From: Deinococcus apachensis DSM 19763
GTDB taxonomy: Bacteria; Deinococcota; Deinococci; Deinococcales; Deinococcaceae
Assembly: GCF_000381345.1 (NCBI RefSeq)
Contig: NZ_KB906398.1
Location: 62,001-126,000 of the forward strand
Direction: 5' to 3'
DNA: 64,000 bases
Part shown: positions 62,923 to 64,000 of the stretch, in pieces
Layout: each line of letters opens with the position of its first letter
How positions within the stretch are numbered: position 1 is the first letter of the stretch
Position numbers and translations under genes: made by a program
The notes under the pieces: generated by a model
The model's input: only the letters and a program-made list of their open reading frames with translations
Told to the model about the DNA's origin: nothing
The model's database searches: none

Positions 62923-64000
62923 ATGAGCATTACGACCCGGCGGCGGGGTGCCGCCATCCTGCTGGGGCTGAGCCTGGTGCTGGGGGCCTGCTCCAGCCCC
63001 GCGCCCGGCACGCCACCGACCGAGACTCCCCCCACCGAAACTCCCCCGCAGAATTCCGCGCCCGCCGCGCCCACGGGGCTCACCGCCACCCCCGGCCCAT
63101 CCGGCATCGTGCTGAAGTGGAACGCGAACACCGAGAGCGACCTCGCCGGGTACAGGGTGTTCAGGGCAGCCGCGGAAGGCGGGCCCCTCCAACTCCTGAC
63201 GCCGCAGCCCATCCAGGCGACGACGTGGACCGACACCTCCGCGCCCGAAGGCGCCACGCAGTATTACCAGGTGGTCGCGGTTGATACTGCGGGCGCCGCG
63301 TCTCCAGCCGCGACCGTGAGCGCGACGCGGCCAGCCGAGGCGTCCAAAGTGGAGGTCCAGAACCTCACGGCGGCGCCCGGGAGCGACCGCATGGTGTTCA
63401 ACCGCATCGGGCCGCTCGTCAACCCGCCGAGCAACCGCGTCCACGACCGGGCCACCTTGCGGGTGAAGAACGTTGGCGCGGGAGACCTGCACATCACGGA
63501 CCTGGCGGTCTTGGGGCCGTGGACAGTGACGCCCAGCCCGAGTGCCTCGTCGCCCCTGACAGTGCCGCCGGGCAGCTCGCTGGACCTCATCGTCCGGTTC
63601 GTCGCCGAGGGGCCGGGCAACGTGGCGAACCACCTGCACGAGGGCAGCCTGACAATCACCTCGGACGGCGGGAACATGGCGGTGAAGCTCGCGGGGCTGT
63701 GGCAGCGCCTGCCGGAGAACAACGTGGAGCCTAGCGTAGACCAGATTCGCCGGGCCTTCGGCTACACCTTCAGCTTCGTGGACCCCGGGGCGCCGGTCGG
63801 CGACTATCAGGTCATTCCCGGCCTCGACCACCAGGGCCGGGTCGCCCCCAACGGCGACGAGGTGATCTCCCCCCACTGGCAGCAGGCCGACCCGGCGCAG
63901 CCCGTGAGCGTCACGCCGCTCGCCGCCTTTCACACCCAGGGCAACCCCGCGACCCTCTCTTGGTTCCCCAAGGGTGCGTCCGACCTCCACCGCATCGTCA
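62923..64000 (+). CDS. Lipoprotein with fibronectin type III domain, partial (right edge)
   Basis: At least 359 codons are visible. ATG 62923 follows CGGAGG by 6 nt. The signal TTRRRGAAILLGLSLVLGACSS has a lipobox Cys (about residue 23). A Pro/Thr-rich linker leads to an FN3 domain (PTGLTATPGPSGIVLKWNANTESDLAGYRVFRA...TQYYQVVAVDTAGAAS). A second beta-sandwich resembling ASPM/Hydin-type modules follows (ATLRVKNVGAGDLHITDLAVLGPWTV, VPPGSSLDLIVRFVAEG). A region with GLDHQGRVAPNGDEVISPHW and further sequence continues past the window. Surface adhesin or polymer-binding protein; enzyme domain, if any, unseen. Confidence 0.85.
   Translation, partial: MSITTRRRGAAILLGLSLVLGACSSPAPGTPPTETPPTETPPQNSAPAAPTGLTATPGPSGIVLKWNANTESDLAGYRVFRAAAEGGPLQLLTPQPIQATTWTDTSAPEGATQYYQVVAVDTAGAASPAATVSATRPAEASKVEVQNLTAAPGSDRMVFNRIGPLVNPPSNRVHDRATLRVKNVGAGDLHITDLAVLGPWTVTPSPSASSPLTVPPGSSLDLIVRFVAEGPGNVANHLHEGSLTITSDGGNMAVKLAGLWQRLPENNVEPSVDQIRRAFGYTFSFVDPGAPVGDYQVIPGLDHQGRVAPNGDEVISPHWQQADPAQPVSVTPLAAFHTQGNPATLSWFPKGASDLHRIV

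Overview
The window is chromosomal DNA of a Deinococcus-type bacterium. Supporting signs are very high GC with strong GC3 bias, an RqkA-type PQQ-repeat Ser/Thr kinase, SpoVS in a non-Bacillus setting, a UvrA whose N-terminus fits the deinococcal form, and many genes whose start codon lies 6-8 nt after a TANNNT -10 box. That spacing implies leaderless mRNAs, a known habit of the genus. The genus is inferred from gene content only.

Positions 1 to about 13,360 are the right arm of an integrated element or genomic island whose left end lies outside the window. It carries a frameshifted PDDEXK-like nuclease, a RusA resolvase, small lipoproteins and membrane proteins, a 464-aa orphan with an AT-rich segment, an aldo/keto reductase, and a pair consisting of a 346-aa protein with 48 cysteines after its signal and a MauE-thioredoxin-thioredoxin membrane protein. 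Next come an EVE-like/HNH candidate modification-dependent endonuclease, a MazG-type pyrophosphohydrolase, a DUF7662/DUF6979 pair, and a large serine recombinase. The recombinase ends about 14 bp from a broken comM gene, so comM is the apparent attachment site and the natural-transformation helicase is inactivated.

From 13.4 to 30.5 kb is conventional chromosome: broken comM, degV, tatA, grpB-like, rqkA-like kinase, FAD oxidoreductase, DUF885-type peptidase, rarA, adenylate-kinase-like gene, two divergent rhodaneses with a SufT-like gene, a YugP-like zinc peptidase, spoVS, an ACT protein, a doubly frameshifted phoX, map and dppA.

From 30.5 to 44.4 kb: ispG, DUF4259 and an amber-interrupted partner; a GH13 hydrolase behind a 14-bp-stem hairpin; a frameshifted DUF7079 gene; a GH43 arabinanase-like enzyme; a P-loop kinase; a TetR regulator with a perfect 21-bp operator and its likely membrane-protein target; the operon asp23-nusB-folD-PAP2-methyltransferase; and ligA.

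From 44.6 to 64 kb: a BMP-type nucleoside-binding protein; a sugar ABC operon (binding protein, attenuator hairpin, two permeases, GH42 beta-galactosidase); uvrA; a DsbA/DsbB pair; SDR and HAD enzymes; inositol monophosphatase with a previously hidden 58-aa membrane protein; secreted proteins; purB; a LysE exporter; and the start of a fibronectin-III lipoprotein that runs off the right edge.

No rRNA, tRNA or CRISPR array was seen. Five coding regions are broken (nuclease, comM, phoX, the DUF4259 partner, DUF7079). Two of these breaks fall exactly in 7-nt G/C homopolymers, so assembly error must be considered for those.
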